Source: Sporosarcina ureae
GTDB lineage: Bacteria > Bacillota > Bacilli > Bacillales_A > Planococcaceae
DNA length: 64,000 nt
Direction: 5' to 3'
Assembly (NCBI RefSeq): GCF_002082015.1
Contig: NZ_CP015109.1
Location: 148,134 to 212,133 of the forward strand
A program made the translations under genes and the position numbers. Below, piece by piece: positions 47,833-55,819 of this stretch; within the stretch, counting starts at the first letter, position 1; every line of letters begins with the position of its first letter. The notes under the pieces were generated by a model. It did no database searches and had not been told where the DNA came from. It saw only the letters and a list, made by a program, of their open reading frames with translations.

Positions 47833-49431
47833 ATGTTAGCAGTTAGTAATTTAAGTCTTCGCTTCGGCGACCGCAAGCTATTCGAAGACGTCAATATACA
47901 GTTCAATCCAGGCAATTGCTATGGATTAATTGGAGCGAACGGCGCTGGTAAATCAACATTTGTTAAAATTGTTTCAGGTGAACTTGAACCCCAAACAGGT
48001 AATGTGATTCTCGGGAAAGATGAGCGTTTGGCTGTCCTGAAGCAGAACCACTTCGAGTATGAAGAATTCGTAGTAATGGATCTAGTCATCATGGGTCATA
48101 AAGAGCTATATGAAGTCATGAAAGAAAAAGACGCGATTTATATGAAGGAAGACTTCTCTGACGAAGACGGCATGCGTGCAGCTGAACTTGAAGGCGAATT
48201 CGCAGAGATGAACGGATGGGAAGCAGAATCTGAAGCTTCTGTACTCCTCCAAGGTCTTGGCGTTCCTGAAAGTATGCATCACGCTACAATGGCAGAGCTT
48301 GACGGATCAAGCAAAGTTAAAGTATTGCTTGCACAAGCGTTGTTCGGCAAACCAGACGTACTACTACTAGATGAGCCAACAAACAACTTGGATCTCAAAG
48401 CAATCCAGTGGCTTGAAGAATTCTTGATCAACTTTGAAAACACTGTCGTAGTCGTTTCTCACGACCGTCATTTCTTGAATAAGGTATGTACACATATCGC
48501 CGATCTCGACTTTGGTAAAATCCAGATCTACGCGGGTAACTATGACTTCTGGTACGAGTCAAGTCAATTGGCTTTGAAACTATCCCAAGAATCAAATAAG
48601 AAAAAAGAAGAAAAAGTAAAAGAATTACAAGCATTTATCGCACGTTTCAGTGCCAACGCATCAAAATCCAAACAAGCAACGTCTCGTAAAAAGACATTGG
48701 ATAAAATCGAGTTGGATGATATCAAGCCTTCTTCACGCCGTTATCCATTCGTGAACTTTACAATTGGCCGCGAAATCGGTAACGATGTCTTGACGATCAA
48801 AGACGTCACAAAAACAGTCGACGGCAAAACATTTATCAAAGATGCAACCTTTACACTCAATAAAGAGGACAAAGTTGTATTAATCGGTAATCCACTTGCA
48901 AAATCTGCTTTACTAGATATGTTAGCTGAAGAAACTGAACCCGATACAGGAGTAATTAAATGGGGCGTGACAACAACTCGTGCCTACTTCCCTATGGATA
49001 ACTCGAAGTATTTCGAAGGGTCTGAGCCGACGTTAGTCGATTGGCTTCGTCAATACTCTCCTGAAGATGAAACGGAAACATTCTTGCGTGGCTTCCTTGG
49101 GCGTATGTTGTTCTCAGGTGAAGAAGTCAAGAAAAAGCCGAACGTCTTATCAGGTGGAGAAAAAGTTCGCTGTATGTTATCGAAAATGATGCTAACAAGC
49201 GCAAACGTTCTGTTGCTTGACGAGCCAACAAACCACTTGGACTTGGAATCTATCCAAGCACTTAACAACGGATTGATCGCGTTCAAGGGCGCTATGATCT
49301 TCACATCTCATGACCATCAGTTCATCCAAACCATTGCTAATCGTGTAATCGAAATCAATGATGATGGAACAATCTTTGATAAGATGATGACGTACGATGA
49401 GTATTTGGAATGGAAAGGTCAAAAAGCTTAA
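47833..49431 (+). CDS. ABC-F family ATPase (YkpA/YbiT-like)
   Basis: The 532-residue cytoplasmic protein has two ATPase domains and no membrane helices. Domain 1 has GANGAGKSTFVKI and LLLDEPTNNLDLKAIQWLEE; the linker with ARFSANASKSKQATSRKK (the P-site tRNA-interaction motif region) is at about 270-300. Domain 2 has an altered Walker A (IGNPLAKSALLDML instead of GxxGxGKS) but intact LSGGEKVRC and LLLDEPTNHLDLES. ABC-F proteins act on the ribosome. The degenerate second Walker A matches the YkpA/YbiT branch, where the same substitution is known. Confidence 0.87.
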   Translation: MLAVSNLSLRFGDRKLFEDVNIQFNPGNCYGLIGANGAGKSTFVKIVSGELEPQTGNVILGKDERLAVLKQNHFEYEEFVVMDLVIMGHKELYEVMKEKDAIYMKEDFSDEDGMRAAELEGEFAEMNGWEAESEASVLLQGLGVPESMHHATMAELDGSSKVKVLLAQALFGKPDVLLLDEPTNNLDLKAIQWLEEFLINFENTVVVVSHDRHFLNKVCTHIADLDFGKIQIYAGNYDFWYESSQLALKLSQESNKKKEEKVKELQAFIARFSANASKSKQATSRKKTLDKIELDDIKPSSRRYPFVNFTIGREIGNDVLTIKDVTKTVDGKTFIKDATFTLNKEDKVVLIGNPLAKSALLDMLAEETEPDTGVIKWGVTTTRAYFPMDNSKYFEGSEPTLVDWLRQYSPEDETETFLRGFLGRMLFSGEEVKKKPNVLSGGEKVRCMLSKMMLTSANVLLLDEPTNHLDLESIQALNNGLIAFKGAMIFTSHDHQFIQTIANRVIEINDDGTIFDKMMTYDEYLEWKGQKA

Positions 49432-49448
49432 TTGGTAGTTGATATAGC

Positions 49449-49486
49449 AACTCCCTTAGAAGGAAAAACTTCTAAGGGAGTTTTTG
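49449..49486 (+). terminator. Terminator of the ABC-F gene
   Basis: A perfect 14-bp stem, AACTCCCTTAGAAG and its complement, with a 6-base loop is followed by TTT. Confidence 0.92.
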
Positions 49487-49592
49487 CGTTTGATACGAAG
49501 AAGTGATAAATTTACATGACGTATAGAAGCCATTGTGTTGTGTTCACTATCATATTAAACCACTAAAACAATAGTCCTCCCTACTTCACATA

Positions 49593-49958
49593 TTATTGTC
49601 TCTTTCGCGAATAATTATCTTGTAGTGCTCTGTTCAGTAAGGAAATGGATCGATCAATCTCGAACTTTATAGTATCTTTATAGGCCTTCACTTTCTCCTG
49701 ATCTCCTATACGGTAGATATAAAGTGTCTGCATCTCCGTCCCCTGCTTGTGGATTGGATGTCTGACAATCAGTCCATCGTTGAGTAAATCATGGAGAGAC
49801 TTGTACACTTCAGACTTAGTTGGACGGTAACCGAGGTCCCTAAAATGATCTTGAAGGTCATCTAACATCTGTAAACCATACAAATTCCCTTCCTCTGCCT
49901 TGTTGAGCATATAGAGCTTCAAAAAAGCTCTCTGTCGAATTACAAAAGTACTCTTCAC
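49593..49958 (-). CDS. rtp: Replication terminator protein (RTP) homologue
   Basis: The 121-residue winged-helix protein starts at GTG (AAGGAGGGG, 8 bases upstream). Segments IRQRAFLKLYML, NLYGLQMLDDL, GYRPTKSEVYKSLHDLLNDG and FEIDRSISLLNRALQDNY align with B. subtilis RTP (122 residues, from memory: VKQRAFLKLYM, RLYGLKLLEVL, GFKPNHTEVYRSLHELLDDG). RTP dimers bind Ter sites and stop replication forks from one direction. PadR-like regulators share the fold, but the C-terminal dimerisation helix and length favour RTP. A 94-bp element upstream is repeated near dif. Confidence 0.85.
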   Translation of the reverse strand: MKSTFVIRQRAFLKLYMLNKAEEGNLYGLQMLDDLQDHFRDLGYRPTKSEVYKSLHDLLNDGLIVRHPIHKQGTEMQTLYIYRIGDQEKVKAYKDTIKFEIDRSISLLNRALQDNYSRKRQ

Positions 49959-49969
49959 TGATCTTCCCC

Positions 49970-50063
49970 TCCTTGATTGCTGTACGTGCGATATATATAG
50001 TATACCAAATTATGAGATGCGAGTATTATTATAGCATATAGGGATTAATTGGAACCAGGTTTC
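49970..50063 (-). promoter_or_regulatory. rtp upstream element, copy 3: promoter and candidate Ter/RTP-binding region
   Basis: On the - strand it reads from the dyad GAAACCTGGTTCC (50063-50051) through an extended -10 (TGCTATAAT) to the rtp ribosome site AATCAAGGAGGGG. On the + strand, TATACCAAATTATGA (50001-50015) resembles the Bacillus Ter B-site core TGTACCAAATTTTCA. B. subtilis rtp is likewise preceded by Ter sites through which RTP represses its own gene (established). The copies at 38008 and 38492 are in opposite orientation. Confidence 0.7.
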
Positions 50064-50325
50064 GTTAGAACTATATAATATGTTTATAGATGGTTTTATT
50101 TGTATATTTGTAAATTAATCATATATTTTGAGATTTGATTGTTTTATTCGTGTTTTTTTGCCAAAATGGTTTTTAGGTTAAAAATCATGTAGTGTAAAGG
50201 TTTTTTTAGTGTTCCACTACACTATTAAAGTATTTGCTGAGCCGTTTACCCTGCTCTATTTTTTATTTTTCTGCGAATAGATTTCATTATTGAGGGAATA
50301 ACACAAAGTAAAGGAGGTTTTCGTT
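50064..50325. other. Divergent AT-rich spacer between rtp and a lipoprotein gene
   Basis: No gene is seen here. It contains an inverted repeat TAGTGTA (50190-50196) / TACACTA (50218-50224), with a further TAGTGT between the arms. This could be an operator for the lipoprotein gene downstream. Confidence 0.4.
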
Positions 50326-51018
50326 TTGAAACGCAATCTATCGTTTCTACTGTTTGCACTGCTTCTCGTGCTCGCTGGATGCTCAAACAAGCCTACTACG
50401 TCGATTGACGGTAAGACTGACTCATCGGAAACGAATCAAAATGGAACGGACGTTGACAAGTCACAACAGCAAAATGGGAACGAGGATGCCAATTTAACCG
50501 ACGTATCTCTCTTGGATTACTTTCTTCCGGACGGTTCCACCGCACATTATAAAGGTGTCGGTAATGAATTTGCTGAGCTAGACATCACGGTTGCAAGACC
50601 TGCGCAAGATTATGTCGTGATACACGAAAACAACGGTGGTGCTTTCGTTCAAAAAGTGTATAAAGTCAATGGAGATGAAATTCAAGTATTGCAAGAGGAA
50701 CATATCGAATTGGATGCTGGAATTCCGACGACAGCTGAGCTAGAGTCTATGAGTCCGATCCGGACGTATTTGAAAGGTCCTATAGAAGTAGGAACAACAT
50801 TTGATGACTGGAAGATTGTCGAGATGAATGCCTCAGTGGAAACACCTTATCAACAATTTGAAGATGCGGTCGTAATTGAACAGGCTGGAAAAGATTTTGT
50901 GAACAGGATCTATCTCGTGAAGGATTTCGGAGAAGTTAAACGTGAATCGGTAATGTCGATGGAAGGCGAAGAAGATTTCGTCGTCACATCTAGCTTAGAA
51001 ACGGTGACTCAACCTTAA
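50326..51018 (+). CDS. Unrecognised secreted lipoprotein
   Basis: The 230-residue protein has a clear lipoprotein signal (MKRNLSFLLFALLLVLAGCS), a low-complexity Asn/Gln/Ser/Asp linker (residues about 25-55) and a beta-rich domain of about 170 residues. That domain contains LLDYFLPDGSTAHYKGVGNE and VNRIYLVKDFGEVKRESVMS. I do not recognise the domain by name, although short Bacillales lipoproteins with a similar DYFP...YKGxGNE core are common. Likely envelope-anchored; function unknown. AAAGGAGGT precedes the ATG. Confidence 0.75.
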   Translation: MKRNLSFLLFALLLVLAGCSNKPTTSIDGKTDSSETNQNGTDVDKSQQQNGNEDANLTDVSLLDYFLPDGSTAHYKGVGNEFAELDITVARPAQDYVVIHENNGGAFVQKVYKVNGDEIQVLQEEHIELDAGIPTTAELESMSPIRTYLKGPIEVGTTFDDWKIVEMNASVETPYQQFEDAVVIEQAGKDFVNRIYLVKDFGEVKRESVMSMEGEEDFVVTSSLETVTQP

Positions 51019-51030
51019 TTTTTGGCAAAC

Positions 51031-51058
51031 AAAAAGGCGCCACAATGGGCGCCTTTTA
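51031..51058. terminator. Bidirectional terminator between the lipoprotein and cold-shock genes
   Basis: AAAAGGCGC(C) and GGCGCCTTTT arms with a 6-base loop, flanked by A and T runs, serve both convergent genes. Confidence 0.85.
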
Positions 51059-51065
51059 AAGTGGT

Positions 51066-51266
51066 TTAGATTTTAACAACGTTAGCTGCTTGTAGACCAC
51101 GGTTACCTTCGACTACTTCAAATTCAACCTGCTGACCTTCGTCAAGAGATTTGAATCCTTCGCCTTGGATTGCAGAGAAGTGTACAAAGATGTCTTCTTC
51201 TCCATCAACTTCGATAAAACCGAAGCCCTTTTCTGAGTTAAACCATTTCACTGTACCTTGTTTCAT
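51066..51266 (-). CDS. Cold-shock domain protein
   Basis: The 66-residue single cold-shock domain reads [20 protein letters not shown], continues with [22 protein letters not shown] and ends [16 protein letters not shown] and VHF are RNP1 and RNP2, the single-stranded nucleic acid-binding motifs. It acts as an RNA chaperone. The ATG at 51266 follows GGAGGT; a longer frame into the leader is not used. A 145-base leader with a terminator-like hairpin precedes it. It resembles CspB/CspD of Bacillus, but paralogue identity is uncertain. Confidence 0.95.
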   Translation of the reverse strand: MKQGTVKWFNSEKGFGFIEVDGEEDIFVHFSAIQGEGFKSLDEGQQVEFEVVEGNRGLQAANVVKI

Positions 51267-51317
51267 TCGATTACCTCCAAAAAAATATAAATACTTTAAT
51301 ACACGAACCTTAGCATA

Positions 51318-51379
51318 CAAAAAAATTCACGTATTACAAAAGTTGCCGACGTCGCCGATCCCTTTTGTAATAGGTGAAT
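51318..51379 (-). promoter_or_regulatory. Terminator-like hairpin in the cold-shock mRNA leader
   Basis: Arms at 51325-51342 and 51362-51379 match at 17 of 18 positions around a 19-base GC-rich loop. In the - strand transcript the hairpin is followed at once by a run of seven Us, yet it lies after the csp promoter and about 50 bases before the csp start. It is either an attenuator/thermo-responsive element or the terminator of the upstream gene. Confidence 0.72.
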
Positions 51380-51418
51380 CACTTAGCATACGGTCGTTCG
51401 ATTGATTTACTTACGTCT

Positions 51419-51446
51419 AGTATAACATATTGGGCTTCTTTGTCAA
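51419..51446 (-). promoter_or_regulatory. Sigma-A promoter of the cold-shock gene
   Basis: On the - strand TTGACA (51446-51441), a 16-base spacer and TATACT (51424-51419) are present. Transcription would begin near 51412. Confidence 0.78.
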
Positions 51447-51475
51447 TTGAATACACACATTTTTACAGAATGTTC

Positions 51476-51769
51476 TTACGATATGTTTGGTTCCCCGTCT
51501 AACAACACAATGATGCCGTGATACAACTGCAAATCTCCCTCACAGCCTTCGCAATAGTGTTTTTCTGAAGTGGACCAAAACGCATGGAAACAACCTTTAC
51601 GAACTTCATAGTGTTCGAAATACGGTTCCATCTTCCCGATTACTTCTTTAATATATGATTCTGCGTCGATTTTATTCGTAAATGTTTTGGACGAGACACT
51701 GTAGTCTCTCCACTCTTCAAACATCCACCACGGCTCAAAGTCCGCCTTTATGTATACTACTTCATACAT
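51476..51769 (-). CDS. DUF1033-family protein
   Basis: The 97-residue soluble protein (MYEVVYIKADFEPWWMFEEW) is rich in aromatic residues, with a GCFHAFWSTSEKHYCEGCEG Cys-containing segment and C-terminal DLQLYHGIIVLLDGEP. This agrees with the DUF1033 family of small Bacilli proteins. Function unknown. It stands alone upstream of the cold-shock promoter. Confidence 0.78.
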   Translation of the reverse strand: MYEVVYIKADFEPWWMFEEWRDYSVSSKTFTNKIDAESYIKEVIGKMEPYFEHYEVRKGCFHAFWSTSEKHYCEGCEGDLQLYHGIIVLLDGEPNIS

Positions 51770-52003
51770 TCAGTAAGCACCCCTTTATCTTTCGCTATGT
51801 AGGAATGATATCCATTCTAGCAAATTCATCTCGCTTATCAAAGTAAATGGATTCATGTGACGTAATATATGAGTTTTCGGCTAATTTCAGTTATAATTAG
51901 TATAGGCTCCAGTAACCTTACTATCTACACGATAAATGAAACCTTTTCGCTGTTAATCCGTAAGTATTATATAGAGTCAGAATGGAAGGCGGCCTGAACG
52001 ATC

Positions 52004-52663
52004 ATGAATAATATAAAAAACTTCTTCACACGACATGTAATTATGGCTCCGACTAGTTTCCTGACATGGGTTCTCCTAATAGGCGGTACTAGCATGAACT
52101 TCTTCATAAGCTCCGCGATTGGGATCGCACTGTATGCAGGAGGCAACGTAGCCATTAAAGAACTCCAGTTACGCTCGACACTGAAACAATTTGGAATGGC
52201 GCGCTCTGAATATAAGCATATAGAACAACAACTGAATGAAGCTAAACGGAAGCTAAAACAACTCGGAAGTATGTACGGACAAGTTCGTTCAATACAGGCA
52301 TTCAGACAAGTATATGATATGTCTTCGATGGCTCGACGCATCATTAAGATCGTCCAGTCCAATCCAAGAAAGTTCTATCAAGTCGAAAGCTTTTTCTATG
52401 CACATCTTGATTCCGCCGTTGAGTTAACTTCAAAGTATAGCCTGCTCGTTAATCAACCATTAAAAGACCAAGAGATTAAAGTCGCGTTACAACATACACG
52501 CGAAACATTATCCGATTTAAGCCTCGAAATGGAACGAGATTTACGAAACGCCGTATCAACTGATTTGGAAAAGCTTCGCATGGAAATTGATTACGTCGAT
52601 ATTACACTTAAAAGAGACAAACCGATGCTTGAATCGAAAGGAGAACATTCTAATGACAGATAA
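52004..52663 (+). CDS. xpaC: XpaC-like protein (5-bromo-4-chloroindolyl phosphate hydrolysis family)
   Basis: The 219-residue protein has two N-terminal membrane helices (TSFLTWVLLIGGTSMNFFIS...AIGIALYAGGNVAI) followed by a long helical cytoplasmic domain with SEYKHIEQQLNEAKRKLKQLGSM and VQSNPRKFYQVESFFYAHLDSAVEL. It matches the XpaC family, always paired with TelA-like proteins. Despite the name, phosphatase activity is doubtful; the pair is linked to stress and tellurite/anion resistance. It overlaps telA by 11 bases. Confidence 0.87.
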   Translation: MNNIKNFFTRHVIMAPTSFLTWVLLIGGTSMNFFISSAIGIALYAGGNVAIKELQLRSTLKQFGMARSEYKHIEQQLNEAKRKLKQLGSMYGQVRSIQAFRQVYDMSSMARRIIKIVQSNPRKFYQVESFFYAHLDSAVELTSKYSLLVNQPLKDQEIKVALQHTRETLSDLSLEMERDLRNAVSTDLEKLRMEIDYVDITLKRDKPMLESKGEHSNDR

Positions 52664-53843
52664 ACATGTACTACAAGAAAAATCAATGGACGACCTGCTC
52701 GACAACCCATTCGATATGGATGCAAGCTTGCTTCCGAAAGAGATGGAGAATTCGCTGTCAGACACAGCAGCACCCGCTAAACTGATTGACCGATTGACGC
52801 CTGAAGAACAAGACAAAGCAAGACAACTGGCTTCACAAATTCCTGTTGGTAATTACGAAGCTGTCATTTCTTACGGTGCTAATGCACAAAATGAACTATC
52901 CAACTTCTCTCACAAAATGCTCGATCATGTACAAAGCAAAGACATTGGTCCTGTCGGTGAGGTACTGAACGAATTAATGGCTAAACTATCCGAAATTGAT
53001 ACAGATGATCTCTCGGATAAAAAGAAATCAGGTCTTAGTCGTTTATTTAACAAAGCTACTCGTCCAATTAAAGAGATTATGACTAAATACGAAAAACTCG
53101 GCACACAAGTTGACAAAATAAGCGTTCAACTAGAGCACTCCAAGCGCGGTTTAATGGATGATGTCCGTATGTTAGATAACTTATATGAACAAAATAAAAC
53201 CTATTTCCAAGCACTGAACGTCTATATTGCAGCTGCGGAATTAAAGATTGAGGAAATCAATAATACCATCATTCCTGAATTGCATAAAAAAGCACAGCAA
53301 TCGGACGATCAGATGATGATCCAAGAAGTCAACGACATGGCCCAATTCGTTGACCGTTTAGAAAAACGTCTATACGACTTGCAACTGTCACGTCAAATCA
53401 CGATTCAGAGTGCGCCACAAATCCGTATGATCCAGCAAACGAACCAAACGTTAGCGGAGAAAATCCAGGCATCCATCATGACAGCGATTCCCCTTTGGAA
53501 GAACCAAATCGCGATTGCTCTGACGTTAAATCGTCAACAAAAGGCTGTGGAGTCACAAAAGCTTGTCACGAAGACTACAAACGACTTGCTACTGCGTAAC
53601 TCCGAGATGTTGAAAGTAAATAGTATTGAAACCGCTAAAGAGAACGAAAAAGGTATTATTGAAATCGATACGTTGAAAACGACACAAGAAAACTTGATCC
53701 AAACGATCGAAGAAACCTTGCTGATCCAAGCAGATGGCCGTGAGAAACGCAAAGCTGCCGAGACCGAAATCGCCAGAATGGAACAAGACCTCAAAACACG
53801 TTTACTCGCTGTGTATGAAGAGTCACAAAACCGTCCCTCATAA
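52653..53843 (+). CDS. TelA/YceH-family toxic anion resistance protein
   Basis: The 396-residue, almost wholly helical protein has LIDRLTPEEQDKARQLASQI near residue 45, then coiled-coil segments and the TelA signature region APQIRMIQQTNQTLAEKIQA and NQIAIALTLNRQQKAVESQK near residues 255-300. Members confer tellurite or other stress resistance by an unknown mechanism. The ATG at 52653 sits inside the end of xpaC behind GAAAGGAGAA, so the pair is translationally coupled. Confidence 0.9.
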   Translation: MTDKHVLQEKSMDDLLDNPFDMDASLLPKEMENSLSDTAAPAKLIDRLTPEEQDKARQLASQIPVGNYEAVISYGANAQNELSNFSHKMLDHVQSKDIGPVGEVLNELMAKLSEIDTDDLSDKKKSGLSRLFNKATRPIKEIMTKYEKLGTQVDKISVQLEHSKRGLMDDVRMLDNLYEQNKTYFQALNVYIAAAELKIEEINNTIIPELHKKAQQSDDQMMIQEVNDMAQFVDRLEKRLYDLQLSRQITIQSAPQIRMIQQTNQTLAEKIQASIMTAIPLWKNQIAIALTLNRQQKAVESQKLVTKTTNDLLLRNSEMLKVNSIETAKENEKGIIEIDTLKTTQENLIQTIEETLLIQADGREKRKAAETEIARMEQDLKTRLLAVYEESQNRPS

Positions 53844-53860
53844 GAGAGACGGTTTTTTTT
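53828..53860 (+). terminator. Terminator of xpaC-telA
   Basis: AAACCGTC pairs with GACGGTTT around a loop that contains the stop codon, followed by eight Ts. Confidence 0.85.
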
Positions 53861-53916
53861 GTTGTGTTGGTTCAGGTTGTAGGGCTAGTTCGACAGAGAT
53901 GCAGGCTGCGAGCATT

Positions 53917-54130
53917 GAGCGGTTACAGTCTGCGATAGAGCGGTTAGCGTTATCATATGAGCGGATAAGGCATCTGATAGAGCAGCTACTAGTTGCTATA
54001 GAGCACGTAGAACGTCATTATGAGCTGATACAGACTTCGATAGAGCGGTTGTCCGGTATCATAGAGCGCTTCACGGTGAGTATAGAGCGAATAGAGATAA
54101 ACTATGAGCGATTTAGCCGAATGAATGAGC
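53917..54130. repeat. 21-bp repeat array R4
   Basis: About ten units carry GAGCGG/GAGCA/GAGCGC cores on the + strand; the first two, at 53917 and 53938, are exactly 21 bases apart. The frame reads SIERLQSAIERLALSYERIR and onward, with a heptad IER/YER pattern. It is open from an ATG at 53899 to 54249 but has no ribosome site. Units in the middle (ATAGAGCACGTAGAACGTC) are nearly identical to units of R5. The array lies between convergent telA and DUF6501 genes. Confidence 0.88.
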
Positions 54131-54227
54131 GAAACCTCATAGCCCTCACCAGTTTATTCACATACAAAGTAAAAAAGACGATTCAATTAAGAATCGTCTC
54201 AAAAAACTACTATCTATTCACAAGCAA

Positions 54228-54425
54228 TCATTCAAAATACGTTTTATAATACCCGCCGACCTTGCCCGAATTGTCTACTACAAAAATAAACTCATCGGTT
54301 TCGTTCTTCACCTCATATGACTTCCCTACTGTTAGCATATTGCTAACAAAAAACTTCGCTGCATCGGTATGCGTGCACGTCACTGTCTTCAACGAAGGTT
54401 CGTCCAACCATTGTAAATATGACAT
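54228..54425 (-). CDS. DUF6501-family small protein
   Basis: The 65-residue soluble protein (MSYLQWLDEPSLKTVTCTHT) continues FVSNMLTVGKSYEVKNETDE and FIFVVDNSGKVGGYYKTYFE. It matches the conserved small-protein family DUF6501 of Bacillales. A GAGAGAT ribosome site lies upstream. Function unknown. Confidence 0.75.
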   Translation of the reverse strand: MSYLQWLDEPSLKTVTCTHTDAAKFFVSNMLTVGKSYEVKNETDEFIFVVDNSGKVGGYYKTYFE

Positions 54426-54445
54426 ATAATCTCTCCTTCAGTAAA

Positions 54446-54473
54446 TAAAAACGACCCGCTGATTAGCGGGTCG
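54446..54473 (-). terminator. Terminator of odhA-odhB (- strand)
   Basis: CGACCCGCT and AGCGGGTCG form a 9-bp stem with a 4-base loop; the - strand continues in TTTTT. Confidence 0.9.
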
Positions 54474-54488
54474 CTTGGTTTGTGTTAA

Positions 54489-55721
54489 TTAAGAACCTAG
54501 TAGAAGGTCTTCAGGGTTTTCAAGCAACTCTTTAACCATCTTCAAGAATCCAACTGAATCTTTACCATCAATTACACGGTGATCGTAAGAAAGTGCAACA
54601 TACATCATCGGACGAATTTCGATGTTGTCACCAACAGCTACTGGACGCTTCTGAATTGTATGCATACCCAAGATTCCTACTTGTGTACCGTTAAGGATTG
54701 GAGTAGACAATAGTGAACCGAATACTCCACCGTTTGTAATTGTGAATGAACCGCCTGTCATATCAGCCATTGTCAATTTGTTATCGCGAGCTTTTTTCGC
54801 TAGTTCTCCGATAGATGCTTCGATTTCAGCAAAGCTCTTACGGTCTGCGTCTACTACGTTTGGTACAACTAGTCCACCTTCAGTAGATACTGCGATACCG
54901 ATATCGAAGTAGTTCTTCAATAGAATTTCATCGCCATCGATTTCAGCGTTAACATATGGATATTTTTTCAATGCAGCAACGACTGCTTTCGTGAAGAATG
55001 ACATGAAACCTAGACGTACATCGTTTTGCTCGAAGAACTGATCTTTTTTGCGTGAACGAAGTTCCATCATTTTTGACATATCAATTTCATTGAATGTAGT
55101 CAACATTGCTGTAGATTGTCTTACTTCAAGCAAACGCTTAGCGATTGTTTGACGACGACGAGTCATTTTCTGACGTGTAATACGGCCGTCATCTTTTGCT
55201 TCTGCTTTAGCAGCTGGTGCCGCAGGAGCTTTAGGTGCTGGCGCGTTGTTGTGAGCAGATACGTCTTGTGCGCGTACGCGACCCATTGGATCAACAGGTG
55301 ATACGTCTGCAAGATTGATACCTTTTTCACGAGCAAGCTTGCGTGCTGCCGGGCTTGCAATCGTGCGGTCTGAAGAAGATGTTTCCTCTGCTACAGCTGC
55401 TGCTGGAGCCGGAGTTTCTTCTTTTTGTGCTGGTGCCGGTGCTGCAGCTTCAGTTGCTTGTGGAGCTTGCTGTGCCGGTGCACCTGAACCTTCGCCTACA
55501 ATCGCGATGACTTGGCCAACTTCAACTGTGTCGCCTTCTGCAGCCAATAGTTCAGACACAACGCCTGCTTCTTCCGAAATAACTTCGACGTTTACTTTAT
55601 CTGTTTCCAATTCAACGATGAATTCACCTTTATCCACGTTTTCACCGGGTTGTTTTAACCATTTTGCAATTGTACCTTCTGTAATTGATTCTGCTAGTTC
55701 AGGTACTCTGATCTCTGCCAC
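54489..55721 (-). CDS. odhB: 2-oxoglutarate dehydrogenase E2, dihydrolipoyl succinyltransferase
   Basis: The 410-residue core protein of the complex has a lipoyl domain in residues 1-78 with the lipoylated Lys in [15 protein letters not shown] long Ala/Pro hinge follows (about 80-115). The E3-binding domain is [20 protein letters not shown], and the catalytic domain carries [15 protein letters not shown] near residue 380. It transfers succinyl groups to CoA in the TCA cycle. It lies 98 bases downstream of odhA on the same strand, with a GAGGAGGAA ribosome site. Confidence 0.96.
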   Translation of the reverse strand: MAEIRVPELAESITEGTIAKWLKQPGENVDKGEFIVELETDKVNVEVISEEAGVVSELLAAEGDTVEVGQVIAIVGEGSGAPAQQAPQATEAAAPAPAQKEETPAPAAAVAEETSSSDRTIASPAARKLAREKGINLADVSPVDPMGRVRAQDVSAHNNAPAPKAPAAPAAKAEAKDDGRITRQKMTRRRQTIAKRLLEVRQSTAMLTTFNEIDMSKMMELRSRKKDQFFEQNDVRLGFMSFFTKAVVAALKKYPYVNAEIDGDEILLKNYFDIGIAVSTEGGLVVPNVVDADRKSFAEIEASIGELAKKARDNKLTMADMTGGSFTITNGGVFGSLLSTPILNGTQVGILGMHTIQKRPVAVGDNIEIRPMMYVALSYDHRVIDGKDSVGFLKMVKELLENPEDLLLGS

Positions 55722-55819
55722 AATAAATTCCTCCTCGTAGGTATACCGTTATTTAACCGATAAGCTACTCTGTATAAGTAGTCTTTAAATTTAATCGTAA
55801 AGCTTCCTTACTTGTTATA

